This document shows positions 11,301-21,129 of a stretch of DNA of 64,000 bases, piece by piece. Both the position numbers and the translations under genes were made by a program. How positions within the stretch are numbered: position 1 is the first letter of the stretch; every line of letters begins with the position of its first letter. This stretch comes from Pictodentalium vernedei (Eukaryota; Mollusca; Scaphopoda; Dentaliida; Dentaliidae), in NCBI GenBank assembly GCA_031216915.1, contig CM062297.1, forward strand, positions 366,495,704-366,559,703, in the 5' to 3' direction. The notes beneath the pieces were generated by a model, which worked only from the letters and a program-made list of their open reading frames with translations, had not been told where the DNA came from and made no database searches.

Positions 11301-11735
11301 TCATGAAAGATATCAACATCTTGTCTTTCATCATTTCAAAAACGTCTGATAAATCTGAACCTCGAAATACGGGTTGATCTCCAGATCTGAAATATGCATC
11401 TCTCACGATGTTCTCGCCATGAGTTCACATCAATTTTTATTCATTGTGCAATGGAGTATCATTGCAATTTTTAGTCCCACATCCATGTGTTCATGAAACA
11501 AATCCAATACTTTGTTCTTCACCCGTTCCATGAACAATTTCAGATTGACTTTCTTGAATGAAGGAACCATGTCGAAAGTTTTAAAAACACCTTTGATAGC
11601 ACTCTCCCATTCTACGGGATTCGATTGAAATGCTTTCGTGATGATTCATCCTACATATTCTTCTCCTTTCCCTTAATTGATTGCTTGTTGAATTTCGTTC
11701 AATATATATTGTTCGTCTCGATTCTGAAACGCATG
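8337..11735 (-). pseudogene. Polinton protein-primed DNA polymerase B
   Basis: On the minus strand from N to C: a conserved N-terminal region (CFKWAVTSTLYPV, ILNGDNRHYRWVKYP), a zinc-knuckle-like ECHICRQSF..HDHYRDLYHGWAHNKCN, the exonuclease VYADFKCF and HNLSGYGSHLL, and the palm/TPR region. Then come the polymerase motifs (NDFKKDFFKLMNNCVYGKSMEN), the catalytic TDTDSF, and the family C-terminus SDDDKRF.LHDKIST.ALRHW. Together these identify pPolB, which copies the linear element with a protein primer. The order protease-PolB on one strand is typical. The gene is broken in several places. Confidence 0.92.
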
Positions 11736-11744
11736 ACTCATTTT

Positions 11745-12254
11745 TGTTTTTTTTATTTTATTTTTTTTTTTAACTTGCAGTTCTTCGACAGCTTTTCGTT
11801 TGGTCGTCTTCTTATTTTTTGCAACTGGAACGTTTTTTGGTGTTTTTTTTATAGCAGCATTTTGATTCACTTTGCCACCTTTTTCTTCTCATTTTTCGCA
11901 ACCGGAACGTTTTTTTGATGTCGTTGCTATCAGCATTTCATTTGCCTTTTCATCGAGCAAACTACATAACTCCTCACATATGATCTCTCTACGTTTTTCA
12001 TCATGCTGCACCACTACCGAGTTTCGTTTTCTACTGTCAGGTGTTACTGCCATCAGCTTATTTTTTGCAATTTGAGTCTATTTAAGTTTGTTAACTTTCG
12101 ATCTTTCGATTTTCTTTCCATCACCTCGCAAATGATACTCCTATATGGCTTTAATTTTTTTTGATTTGGTTCTATGATTTCTGAAATTTGGAATTTTTAA
12201 TTCTTTACAAATCTCGTTTAACCGAGGTATGGTACACTTATCAAAATTTTCCAT
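11745..12254 (-). pseudogene. Polinton SAP-like basic protein or N-terminal extension of PolB
   Basis: Starts at the ATG at 12254 with CTIPRLNEICKELKIPNFRNHR, which looks like a SAP-type DNA-binding helix pair. It is followed by a Lys-rich tail rich in TKRKAVEELQVKKKNKIKKTK. In many Polintons a SAP-like domain opens the polymerase gene or lies just before it, and this one leads directly into it. Whether it was a separate protein cannot be told. Broken. Confidence 0.45.
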
Positions 12255-12270
12255 TTTTTTGATTTGTTTG

Positions 12271-12660
12271 CTTTATTTGTAAGAATATATTTTGAATTTT
12301 TTGTTTAAATAATAATTTTTTGTAAAAAGTTTAAAATAGTCTTTATATATATGTTTTTTAATTCCCCTAAATTTTTTTTTTTTTTTGGTGAGATTAATCG
12401 ATGTTTATTTTCCTTAACATGGAAACAAAATTGAATTAATATAACAAAAAATTGAAGGAGATTAAAATTTTAAACTTTTTGTATATATATATAGAGAGAG
12501 AGAAAAAAACTTTTTACAAAAAAATTTCAAATTAAAGAAAATTAAATTTAAAAAACTTTCTGTATATATAGAGAGAGAGAAAAAAAAAACTTTTTTTACA
12601 AAAATTATTATTTAACACAAAAACACAAAATTCAAAAATATATTTATTAGTTGCAATAAT
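12271..12660. promoter_or_regulatory. Symmetric divergent intergenic region in Polinton B
   Basis: The region lies between a minus-strand gene starting at 12254 and a plus-strand gene starting at 12684. Its two ends are imperfect inverted copies (about 12275-12330 against 12585-12648), each with AATAATAATTTTT and ATATATTTTGAATTTT-type words. The middle has a ~75-bp direct repeat with TATATATAGAGAGAGAGA at about 12480 and 12560. This looks like a pair of mirrored promoters. Confidence 0.45.
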
Positions 12661-12683
12661 TCATAAAACAAAAAAAAATAATC

Positions 12684-13080
12684 ATGACAACAACACCTAA
12701 AAGATGCGAATTGAAATTGAAACGAGTCGAAACGTGCAAGAAACACGGTTGTAAAATTTATAGATTACAATGACACAACGCTATCGAAATGAACAAGGTT
12801 GAGATGAAGGGCTTACAGCACAAATACGACAAATATAGCATGCCTTTGAAATTGGATGAAGCCACGCTCGATTTGTTTTATGAGTACAAAAGCGATCTAC
12901 AGAATATCATTGTCGCCAAAGACAGAGAATTCGACAAGAGCGATTTGTCATTACACTATGGCTGATACATATTTCCCAAAATCTCTCTCGCACTCATAAA
13001 CAAATCTGGTGGTGAGAGCGCGTTGACCGAAGTAAAAAAAACTCACAAAAGTAAAGATAAACATTCAACACATATGTGAA
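12684..13080 (+). pseudogene. Polinton small gene of unknown function (plus strand)
   Basis: Begins MTTTPKRCELKLKRVETC and continues with MKGLQHKYDKYSMPLKLDEATLDLFYEYK and FDKSDLSLHYG. It is the only plus-strand gene in this half of the element and faces the minus-strand gene at 14178. No family is recognised. It appears broken. Confidence 0.4.
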
Positions 13081-13173
13081 AAAGGAGAAGCCATGACCGT
13101 TAACATGCTAATAACGGACTTGGAAATATTAAAAAAAAAAAAAGAGAGAGCGATTAGTGAAGAAGAAGGAAAA

Positions 13174-13192
13174 AAAAGTAATGAGATCTAGA
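13174..13192. terminator. Second copy of the convergent-junction motif
   Basis: AAAAGTAATGAGATCTAGA repeats the motif at 6861 exactly and again sits where a plus-strand gene meets a minus-strand gene. A (TTC)n tract follows at 13208-13262. Only one arm is present here. Confidence 0.4.
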
Positions 13193-13207
13193 ATTTTTTG
13201 TTTGTTT

Positions 13208-13262
13208 CCTCCTTCTTCTTCTTCTTTTTCTTCTTCTTCTTCTTCTTCTTCTTCTTCTTCTC
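13208..13262. repeat. (TTC)n simple repeat
   Basis: Near-pure TTC/CTT repeats. The rest of 13193-13659 is T-rich intergenic sequence with no gene. Confidence 0.85.
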
Positions 13263-13659
13263 TTCACTCATATATATTGTAATAACGTTTCCCCTTTTTT
13301 CCACTTTCATTATTCATTCTTCTTTTCTTTTTTTTTGATATAATACGTTTTTTTATAATAACACATTTCATTCCCTTTATCATATTTATGAACGAATGTG
13401 GTGCATCTCTTGGCAACACTCACATCATTATTATTCTCTTCAAAAGGTGGTGGTGGTGGTGGAAAACAACTCACTCTTCTTCTTCTTTTTAATTTCCACA
13501 ATCTATCCCTATTTTTTCACTTTTTTCCAGTTCTTTCCTGAAATATCCATCATTATCATTCAAAAAGGTCTTGTAATCCTTTTTATCCATTATTTTTTTT
13601 TTATACTTTGTATAATTTATATTTTATACTTTATATAATTATATAATTTTTTTTTTACT

Positions 13660-14178
13660 TTATAATAACATAGTCAAAAGTGGTATACCCTTAAACGGCG
13701 AATTTGGACCAAACAGCAAACCTTTACTGAGTCGTTTCACATCCTCTCCTCTCTTCAGATAGAGACCATTTCCACTGGAAAAAAGGTTGCCACCTCTCAC
13801 GGGTTTTAGATATAATCCTTTACCACCATCTGTGTTGTCATGACAAACGACTCCTCCCTTCTTCAAAAACAGTCCGCCCCCACCCATTAATTTCTGAACT
13901 CCCGAAGTCGCGAGTGTTGAGGCAGTTTGCATGCAGAGAGCTGGCAACAGGGGCTTCCCGAGCAAGGGCAATACTTTTCCAGCAAGTCCTGCCAATAGCT
14001 GTAGGAAACAGCCTTTCATTCTCAAATTGTATCTCAATTGAGCGGGACTCAATCTCACCATCAACCCTCTTCCATCAGGAATCACTTTCTCCATCCTTTT
14101 GATTTGAGTTCTGGTCCAGGCGATCGAATCCTGACCACCACTCATCAGATCTTCGTGGGTGAATTTGAATCTCACCAT
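13660..14178 (-). CDS. Polinton core/maturation protein (adenovirus pVI/pX-like, Gly-Leu-Tyr repeats)
   Basis: An open frame of 172 residues from the ATG at 14178. It opens with LSPAQLRYNLRMKG, has a hydrophobic Gly/Leu stretch (LLAGLAGKVLPLLGKPLLPAL), then repeated short Gly-Leu-Tyr-Leu-Lys blocks (GLFLKKGG, GKGLYLKP, GNGLYLKRG). It ends LLFGPNSPFKGIPLL. This Gly-rich repeat layout followed by GPNSPF is known from adintovirus/Polinton virion proteins likened to adenovirus pVI or pX. It likely sits under the capsid or on the DNA. It looks mostly whole. Confidence 0.7.
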   Translation of the reverse strand: MVRFKFTHEDLMSGGQDSIAWTRTQIKRMEKVIPDGRGLMVRLSPAQLRYNLRMKGCFLQLLAGLAGKVLPLLGKPLLPALCMQTASTLATSGVQKLMGGGGLFLKKGGVVCHDNTDGGKGLYLKPVRGGNLFSSGNGLYLKRGEDVKRLSKGLLFGPNSPFKGIPLLTMLL

Positions 14179-14411
14179 CTCGCCTCGAGTTAACGCTCTC
14201 TCTCAAGTTTCTTCCTCTGTCCTTTGGATATGTTGACGTTTTTAACCATGTATTTACCCATATTTCTTTTTTCTTTTAAATATATTTGTTCAATTGTTTT
14301 TTTTTTGTTTAATGATAATTATATATTAAATAATTTTTGTAAATTAATATTGCATTTATTTTATTTTCTTATTTATATATATATATACACAATATTTTTT
14401 TTTTTTGCTTT

Positions 14412-15167
14412 TTATAATTCTTTTATGTGAAATTGTATCATCACCATCTCTCTACGAAGATTTAACAGTTCACCATGTTGATCCATCAACGTGGTTTTGA
14501 GACTATACAACGTGTCTAAAATCACGGGTAGATAAACTAAATTTCGAGGTCGTTCCACGATCTTATAACCCTGTGACACATTTGGACAGAAGGAATAGAG
14601 CATCGGTTGTGCACTACCATTCACGTTGCTTCCAGCAATCACGTTCACGTTCACCAGAATACTATTGATGGCGAGAATGTCGACCGTATTTTCGGACGCT
14701 GCATGACCTCGATACATCTTTTGATCGAATCCCAACATCTTGCTGATTAAATCGTTCGTGTTGAAATCCACTCAAAAATTATCTTCCAAATCCAACATCG
14801 TCTGTAGGGTATTAGGGTTGGGAGCGAGTCAGATCTTGTTGCTTCCCTTTCCATATGTCTTCATTCGCATCTGAATGTAATTGTTCAAATCGTCTATGTC
14901 GTAATTTCCTTTGGGAATTAGAATCTCCAACCAATCCACTCCGTCAGAATACTTGAATGAGTTATTCTTTTCGGTGAATTTGGGAAAGGAATAATAAGTC
15001 TCCAGATTCACCAACGCCATCACATACCTTTTCTCCATATTCAATTCGATGGAAGGTTCGAAATTCGTTGTGAATTGAGTCAAATCGCCACTCACCACGA
15101 TTTGAATGGACTGTTTTAGAGCTGTATTCTCGATTATCCGTTCTAACAATTCTCCTTGTTCGAACAT
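14412..15167 (-). pseudogene. Polinton minor capsid protein (penton, single jelly-roll)
   Basis: The minus strand begins MFEQGELLERIIEN. Conserved later blocks are WLEILIPKGNYDIDDLNNYIQ, SENTVDILAINSILVNVN and, near the end, VERPRNLVYLPVILDTLYSL followed by a strand-turn-strand LLNLRREMVMIQFHI. These are the conserved blocks of the Polinton minor capsid (penton-like) protein that closes the vertices. It lies between the core-protein gene and the ATPase on the same strand. Broken, with perhaps one or two breaks. Confidence 0.85.
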
Positions 15168-15214
15168 TATTTTTTTTTTATTTATTTTTAAAACTAAATT
15201 ATTGATGATTTATT

Positions 15215-16002
15215 ATTATTTTTCATTTTTGTTTTTGAAACATAAAAATTGTCGAAACCGCTCCGATATTTTCCGCGACTAAATTCACTAGTCAAATTGA
15301 GTACAACAAAATTGTGAAGTCCTCCATCCCAAACCCTCTTGCCGAATCTCTTGAATTCTTCTCTGCTCATGCTGTTTGCGACCTGATCTTCCGTAGATGT
15401 GATTGAGATTCTTGACATCCTGGCGAAAGAGACACAGGAAATTAGCGATCTCCCTTATTGTCTGTCTGGGCAGTCGAAAATAATTCTGAGACAGAATAGT
15501 CCACGTTGCTGCGACGACCCTTAACGTAATACAATTCACATCGGTTCTGTCTCTCCAAATGCAGATCGTCGAAAATCATGAGATTCTTATTTTCCAATTT
15601 CAATTCCCTGGGATCCAGAACGTCACTCGCATTTTCATAAAATCGACACTCGACGTTTGAAGATGCATTTCTCTTCATCAATTCCATCGCTGCACCGTCC
15701 AGAATGGTCAAAAGAGAAGCTTCGCTTTTGTCGAATTCCTCCCTACTGTCGAAAATTCTGGCTATGGCGTCCTTGGGCAATCTACGATCCATGCACTCTC
15801 GAAGCAATCTGTATTCAGGTTGAAACAGACTCTTGCCAAACATGAATAATCTGTCATAATCCAACCAGCCGGGTTGTGACAACAGATTCATCAACAGATT
15901 GGTCTTTCCACAATTCGATTTTCCCACTTATGCTCTTGGGAAAGAACTTGTTATTCGACCCCTTGATCACGGCGTCGCTCCAAGACATATCTTTGCTGTT
16001 CA
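15215..16002 (-). pseudogene. Polinton genome-packaging ATPase (FtsK/HerA-type)
   Basis: Walker A is GKSNCGKTNLL, Walker B is NLMIFDDLHLE, and the conserved PGWLDYDRLFMFGKSL and ECRFYENASDV lie between them. An ERQNRCELYYVKGRRSNVD block and PRQTIREIANFLCLFRQDVKN follow, ending in GKYRSGFDNFYV. This is the A32-like packaging ATPase shared by Polintons, adintoviruses and large DNA viruses. It pumps DNA into capsids. The start is at the ATG near 16002 (MNSKDMSWSDAVIKG). Broken in a few places. Confidence 0.9.
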
Positions 16003-16129
16003 TCTTTTTTTATTTTTTATTTTTTTTTTTTAGATTTTCAAACTTAATTTTTTTTATGTTTTTTCAAACTCGGTTTATAAATATTATTATTATTATTATT
16101 ATTTATTTATATTACACTATCACAGGTTC

Positions 16130-16480
16130 TCTTCAATCCAGATCCACTCGTCATTTTGGCTAAATCTTGTATGGGTACCACAGCATGCTTAAAGTCTTTC
16201 CAACTTTTCAGCGATCACTCTAACGTAGCTCACTTCATCGGTGGCCTGATCAACTTATTGATCAATGTGTCTGCCACCCTCTTGCCAGCCACTGAAGCGA
16301 TCCTACCATCAGCTTCAGAAGCGGCTTTCTTACCTGCATCCAAAGTCGTCTTCTTACTGACCTCAAATGCAGTTGATGCGAGTTGTCTACCTGCATCGCT
16401 CGTGAACACTCGCATTATAGAATCAAGGATACCAGAACCATTTGAACATAAGTTCTAACGTATCCCCTGTTCTTTATCAC
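16130..16480 (-). pseudogene. Polinton small Ala/Lys-rich protein
   Basis: The minus strand encodes an Ala/Lys/Ser-rich stretch (STAFEVSKKTTLDAGKKAASEADGRIASVAGKRVADTLINKL). Similar short Ala-Lys proteins occur next to the ATPase in other Polintons, usually ending in a DK..D-rich tail. The function is unknown; the composition would suit a DNA- or capsid-binding peptide. Confidence 0.5.
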
Positions 16481-16639
16481 CCACATATTTTATTTTATAT
16501 ATATATTTTGTTTTTTTTTTTGCTCATAAATGTTTTTTTTGTTTAAATACTTTATTATTTTTAGTGTAGATTTACTTTTTTTATTCATCTATTTTGTTTT
16601 TTTTTCTCTCTACTTACTATATATCAATCCTTCTATTCA

Positions 16640-17394
16640 TTCATCAACCTTTTATAATCTCGTCTATCCAAGACCTTCTGCCTCAACAATTTGTCACATA
16701 TACTCACTATCTGATTATCCACTCCAGTATTACCAGCGCACCGACTAGCCATCAACAATTTCAATCTCACGAACAGAGCGTCAGAATTGCGTGGAAGAAA
16801 AGTGGTTGTCACTCCCTTTCCCGTCACCGAATCAATGAATTTATTATTCATGTCCATATGGGTTTCACCACCTTCGTCCACTTGTAACCTCTGTTAGCCT
16901 TGGGTCTCGTCTCTCTGGCGTCATTATTCCTCTTCATGGTGTGGGTCTGAACCAGAATGTCACCGTAATTGTCGAAATCCTGATCCATGTAATCTCCAGG
17001 CTTGCTATAAAGGAGCAATTTGCGCAGTCCAGGAGTTATTTCATACCTATTCGAACCGACAATCAAATCCTCATCATCCTCTTGCACTTCAGTGTCACCC
17101 ACAAAAGTCCTACTGCTCGAATCTCTGTAAATTCCAGATCTTTGAAAGGAAAACTGCCTTGTAAAACTACCAGGCAACGAACCTGTTCTCCAAGAACTCT
17201 CTTTTATAGGACGATCTCCTTCTTGCTTCGTTCCTGAACCTCCGTCACAGGTTTGAATAGTTTGGTGGTCTCTCATCTTAATTCCATCTCTCCTAATCGT
17301 CTGCTTCTGTCGGCGGATCGAATGCTTTTCTTGACTCGTTCATATTCGTCGAGGAGTTCTTCCCTTTGCTTGGAATTTTTGATGTGTAAAAACA
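16640..17394 (-). pseudogene. Polinton conserved protein(s) of unknown function, right end
   Basis: The minus strand from the ATG at 17394 opens FLHIKNSKQREELLDEYERV, a start I know from a small conserved Polinton protein. Further on it has YEITPGLRKLLLYSKPGDYMDQDFDNY, DILVQTHTMKRNNDAR and GYKWTKVVKPIW, a block (GTPGLW..., ..Y..IL.QTHA.Y.NND.., GKKW) widely conserved in Polintons and their viral kin. The end is FVRLKLLMASRCAGN. Role unknown. This is the gene nearest the right TIR. Broken. Confidence 0.65.
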
Positions 17395-17585
17395 TTTTTT
17401 GTTCTCTCGATTATTAATATTTCTCTTTAGAGAATGGTAACGTCGATTATTTTATTATTCTCAAAATTAAATGTGATTATTTTATGTTTTTAAATAAATA
17501 AAATTTTATGTCTTTAATATATATATAACTAAAACCAGTTGGAAAGAAAAAGGAAAAACATTACAAATGAAACCGCGATAATGCA
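17395..17585. other. AT-rich spacer in Polinton B
   Basis: AT-rich leader region of the minus-strand gene. No other feature seen. Confidence 0.5.
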
Positions 17586-17587
17586 TC

Positions 17588-18470
17588 GCTTCAAATGCGT
17601 TAAATCACATCAACAGTTATTTTCGGACAATGAGAAACTTAGAGTAATCGCAAATAAACATTGATAAATACACCACTTTCAAATGCGTCAAATCACTTAG
17701 ACAGTTATTTTCCCCACACTGAAAAACAAATTTGAAGTCAATCTCAAAATAAAAAAAACATTGATAATGCGTTGCTTCAAACGTGTTAAAAATCACAACA
17801 GCGGTTATTTCCACAATGGGAAAAACTCAAAAGTTAAATCTCAAATAAACATCGATAATACAATGCTTCCAAATGCGTTAAATCACATAGACAGTTATTT
17901 TCCTTACACTGACAAACAAACTTGAAGTCAATCTCAAAATAAAAACCATCGATAATTGCTCCAAACGTGTTAAAAATCAAATCAGCGGTTATCCTCACAA
18001 TGAGAAAAAACTCAAAAGGTAAATCTCAAATAAACATCGATAATACAATGCTTTCAAATCACGTTAAATCACATAGACAGTTATTTTCCCCACATGTGAA
18101 AAACAAACTTGAAGTCAATCTCAAAATAAAAAGCATCGATAAATGCGTTGCTTCAAACGTGTTAAAAATCACATCAGCGGTTATTCCCACAATGAGAAAA
18201 AACTTAAAAAGTTGAAATCCCAAATAAACATCGATAATACAATGCTTTCAAATGCGTTTAAATCACAGAGACAGTTATTTTCCTCACACTCAAAAACAAA
18301 CTTGAAGTCAATCTCAAAATAAAAACCATTGATAAATGCGTTACTCCAAACATGTTAAAAATCACATCCGCGGTTATTTTCTCCATGGTGAGAAAACTCA
18401 AAAAGTTAAAATCTCAAATAAACTTCGGTAAATACAACGTTTTCAAAATGCATTAAATCAGAAAGAAGTT
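17588..18470. repeat. Tandem repeats, ~95-bp subunits in ~190-bp pairs, inside Polinton B
   Basis: About ten subunits begin near 17590, 17679, 17775, 17868, 17960, 18052, 18151, 18248, 18345 and 18441. Two types alternate through most of the array: one has AATGCGTTAAATCACATAG then ACAGTTATTTTCC, the other AACGTGTTAAAAATCACATC then GCGGTTATT. The array lies between the last gene and the right TIR. No coding capacity. Confidence 0.85.
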
Positions 18471-18975
18471 GGAGTTAATCATTTGAACTGCTTCATTTTC
18501 ATTCTTGGGATGTTTTTTTCGGTTTCAACAGAATTCGTGTCGTCAAAAAGCAGAATACTGTTTGAGGTAATGACACAATTTCTGATTAACATATCTTCAA
18601 ACCTTTAATAGAAAAAATAATTTATTCAAAGCAAAAAACCCACAAAGAGAAAAACAGATAGATTTACACAAAAGAGCACACTTTGCAAACAAGAAAAATG
18701 TTCTCTCGCGTTTCGGTTCGAGAAACATTAACAAAACGCTTTTGACAAGACACACTTCACTATTTGTCACCTATTAAATGAAAACTCAATTTACATCCTT
18801 AAAACGCTTTTAAGTGGAAATGAAAAAAAGAAACTTGACAAACTGATTTGTTTACAATTATCTTTAAACTCTATTCACAGTTTTCACCATTGATTTATTG
18901 AATGAAAAACCATTCCTTTACATATGCATCATTAAACAACTAAGTGGAGATGACAGAAAAAACTCGAGAAAACTG
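18471..18975. other. Non-coding AT-rich region before right TIR of Polinton B
   Basis: No gene, repeat family or motif is recognised here. Confidence 0.5.
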
Positions 18976-19708
18976 ATCTATTACAATTTACCTCAAAACT
19001 CATAATGATTTTTATTTTTTGTCTCTTCCCCCCTGCTACAAAAATCTTCGCTATTTTCGTCCGCGATCGATCGCACCGCCGTCTAGACCACGATTACAAA
19101 CGTGGAGAGAAAATTTTCCTCCATTCTAATTTTTCGACATTTCTTAATTTTTTTTTATACTTTGCTGTCCTGGAATCCCCCACTAGTTGGTTATCGTGAT
19201 CTAGACGGTTCGATCGACCGTTGGCGAACGTTGGGAAAAAATTTTAGGATCGATTTTCCTAGTCTAGAATCCGCAATCGTTTTTGCCGACTGGATTGCAC
19301 CCACCGCCGTCTAGAACGGGATCGCGAACGTCGGTGGTCCAGAATCCGCAAGCGCATTTTGATGGTAGTCCAGAATCCGCAAAGCCTTTGCCGGCGTTCG
19401 CCAACGATCCATCGAAACGTCTAACCCACGATGGCGAACGTTGAGAAAATTTTAGGTCGATTTCTTCGATTTTTGTAGATTTTCGTAGATTTTCCTTCCG
19501 CGCGAATTGTGCTGAATTTGCACTCGTTCGCCAGCGGCTGATTGAAACGTCTAGACCACGATAAGCTACTTATGCGGATTCTGGACCAGATGTACAAAAA
19601 CATGTTTGTACATTTCGTGTACATTTTAACACTGAACTCTATGGGTACATGTACGTGTACGTGTTCATGTACATGTACAAGAGAAAAAAGTGGTCCAGAA
19701 TCCGCACT
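18976..19708 (-). repeat. Right TIR of Polinton B
   Basis: Inverted copy of 2112-2825. Motif copies are near 19259-19276, 19333-19351, 19364-19381, 19572-19589 and 19690-19707. The two TIRs differ by scattered substitutions and small indels, consistent with independent decay after insertion. Confidence 0.92.
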
Positions 19709-20604
19709 TTATACATACTACTGACTGACATTTATGACACGTCTGTTCTGTGAAATCCCCATCTACAGCAACACGGAACCATGCGGAAAATGAAAATCCG
19801 TTCCTCATACATGTGGGGAACGGAATCGTTGACGGATTATTTTTGTAAAGAAGCAAAATATCACTGGATTGTTCTACAAATCGTGCACCGAAATTGCAAT
19901 TTGAATCGCTGGCGATAGCTAAAAATTGTCCCCTGAGTTTCAATGTGTTCTATGTGCCAGTAGGGGCGCGGTGGCTCAGTTGGTAGAGGTGCAGGCTGCA
20001 AGCCGAGAGGTCCTCGGTTCGAATCCCACCTGCGGCAACCGCGTTGTGTCCTTGGGCAAGACACTTCACCCCGATTGCCTACATGGGGGCACGATGACGC
20101 TGTGTACTGAGGCGTACTGCACGTCGACGGTGCGCATGTCTTCAACCAATCTAACACTGCCTGTGCTGCGGTGCGGAGTTCAGAGTTACGATGTTGTGGA
20201 GCTGACAGCTGCTCGTCGTTGCTCGGTGGTTCTCTCCGGGTACTCCGGCTTCCTCCACCTGTAAAACTGTCACGGTCACGATTAGCCATTGTGCATAAGT
20301 ATGTGACCGTAAACACCAATAAATAAATATAAATACATGTGCCAGTAGACACACAGAACACATTGGAACTCAGAGGACGAAATATTAACACAGATTCCTC
20401 TCGCTAATTTGGTTGGCGATAAAATGTGTTCTTTTTGTTGATGGTTGTCAAATGAATTGCTGAGTGTCCTTCTAGTAATTGTTGTTTATAGACGTGAAGG
20501 CGTGTAATAAACACAGAGCGACACACGTGTGTGGATGCGTTCATCGATGAGGCACTTGTGCCATCGTGCTAGTACTCGTGCTATATCAATTAACCCATTC
20601 ACAA
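19709..20604. other. Spacer between Polinton B and LINE-1*, holding a SINE
   Basis: Non-coding, not matching LINE-1*. The pre-SINE sequence contained a hairpin: CTGAGTTTCAATGTGTTCT at 19933-19951 pairs with AGAACACATTGGAACTCAG near 20355-20373, and the SINE sits in its loop. A weaker inverted repeat joins about 20513-20532 and 20606-20624. What inserted this spacer is unclear. Confidence 0.5.
19964..20336 (+). mobile_element. tRNA-derived SINE with 12-bp target duplication
   Basis: The head is tRNA-like, with a pol III A box (GTGGCTCAGTTGGTAGAG) and B box (GGTTCGAATCCC). The body begins with GTGTCCTTGGGCAAGACACTT, a conserved SINE central domain found in many animals. The 3' end is A/T-rich (AATAAATAAATATAAATAC). 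The 12-bp direct repeats ATGTGCCAGTAG flank it at 19952-19963 and 20337-20348. Perfect duplications suggest a rather recent insertion. The SINE family name is not certain. Confidence 0.92.
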
Positions 20605-20985
20605 ATGCGTGTCGTTCTGTGTATTTATGAATCAATAGTTTCATCCTTGGAGAACCACAAAGAGATACGAGTTTTATTTGTGATATCAGTAAGGCTTTTG
20701 ATAATGTGTGGCATGACATTTAATCTATAAACTAGAGACAATTGGTATAACAGACTCTCTCCTAGAGTGGTTCAAATTACATCTCAATGAAAGACAACAG
20801 AGGTGGTTATAGACTCGTTATTGTTTTGAATTTACATCAACGATCTTGTCGATGATATTGACAATGATATAAGAATATTTGCTGATGATACATCACTCCC
20901 TATTGTAGTGGAGAACCCAATTCACTTGCCATAAATAATATCTAATGATAGAGCGAAAATTGAAAGGTGGTCCAAATCAATTAAG
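20605..20985 (+). mobile_element. LINE-1*, middle piece: RT catalytic region
   Basis: Reads YESIVSSLENHKEIRV, then CDISKAFDNVWHD (RT motif A), then LLEWF..LNERQQRV and, after a deletion of motif B, YINDLVDDIDNDIRIFADDTSLPIV with the catalytic FADD. It stops at RAKIERWSKSI near 20983. Frameshifts occur at the FCD and HDI positions. It continues the sense of the 1507-2105 piece (…CTTLQLTV) with only a few codons unaccounted for, so both come from one copy. Confidence 0.85.
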
Positions 20986-20986
20986 A

Positions 20987-21129
20987 ATTGAATGCAATTT
21001 TTATAATCTTTATTGGAGTATAAACGTGTGGGAATGGGTACAAATTGTATGAATCCCTTCGATTCATACAATTTGTACCCATTCCCACACGTTCATACTC
21101 CAATAAAGATTATAAAAATTGCATTCAAT
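20987..21129. repeat. Near-perfect palindrome, 69-bp arms
   Basis: Arm 20987-21055 and arm 21061-21129 are reverse complements with a single mismatch visible, separated by CCTTC. The palindrome stands at the left border of the block that splits LINE-1*. It could form a long hairpin or cruciform. Confidence 0.93.

Larger units (their letters stand above)
2112..19708. mobile_element. Polinton/Maverick B, full-length, decayed
   Basis: About 17.6 kb, bounded by ~0.7 kb inverted repeats and beginning AG, ending CT as Polintons do. It contains the hallmark set: integrase, protein-primed polymerase B, cysteine protease, packaging ATPase, major and minor capsid genes, plus family-specific small genes. 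Genes on the left quarter run on plus and most of the rest on minus, with two convergent junctions (near 6.87 kb and 13.2 kb). It is broken: most of the large genes are interrupted, perhaps 15 to 25 breaks overall, so it is an old fossil copy. The 6 bp outside each end are reverse complements (GTATAA / TTATAC), not the direct repeat expected. Confidence 0.93.

Noticed and set aside
17588-18470. Short frames in the tandem repeats of Polinton B
   Set aside because: They follow the repeat period and lack any conserved protein pattern.
19971-20035. A tRNA gene
   Set aside because: The A and B boxes belong to a SINE head: a SINE central domain, A/T-rich tail and a 12-bp target duplication follow.
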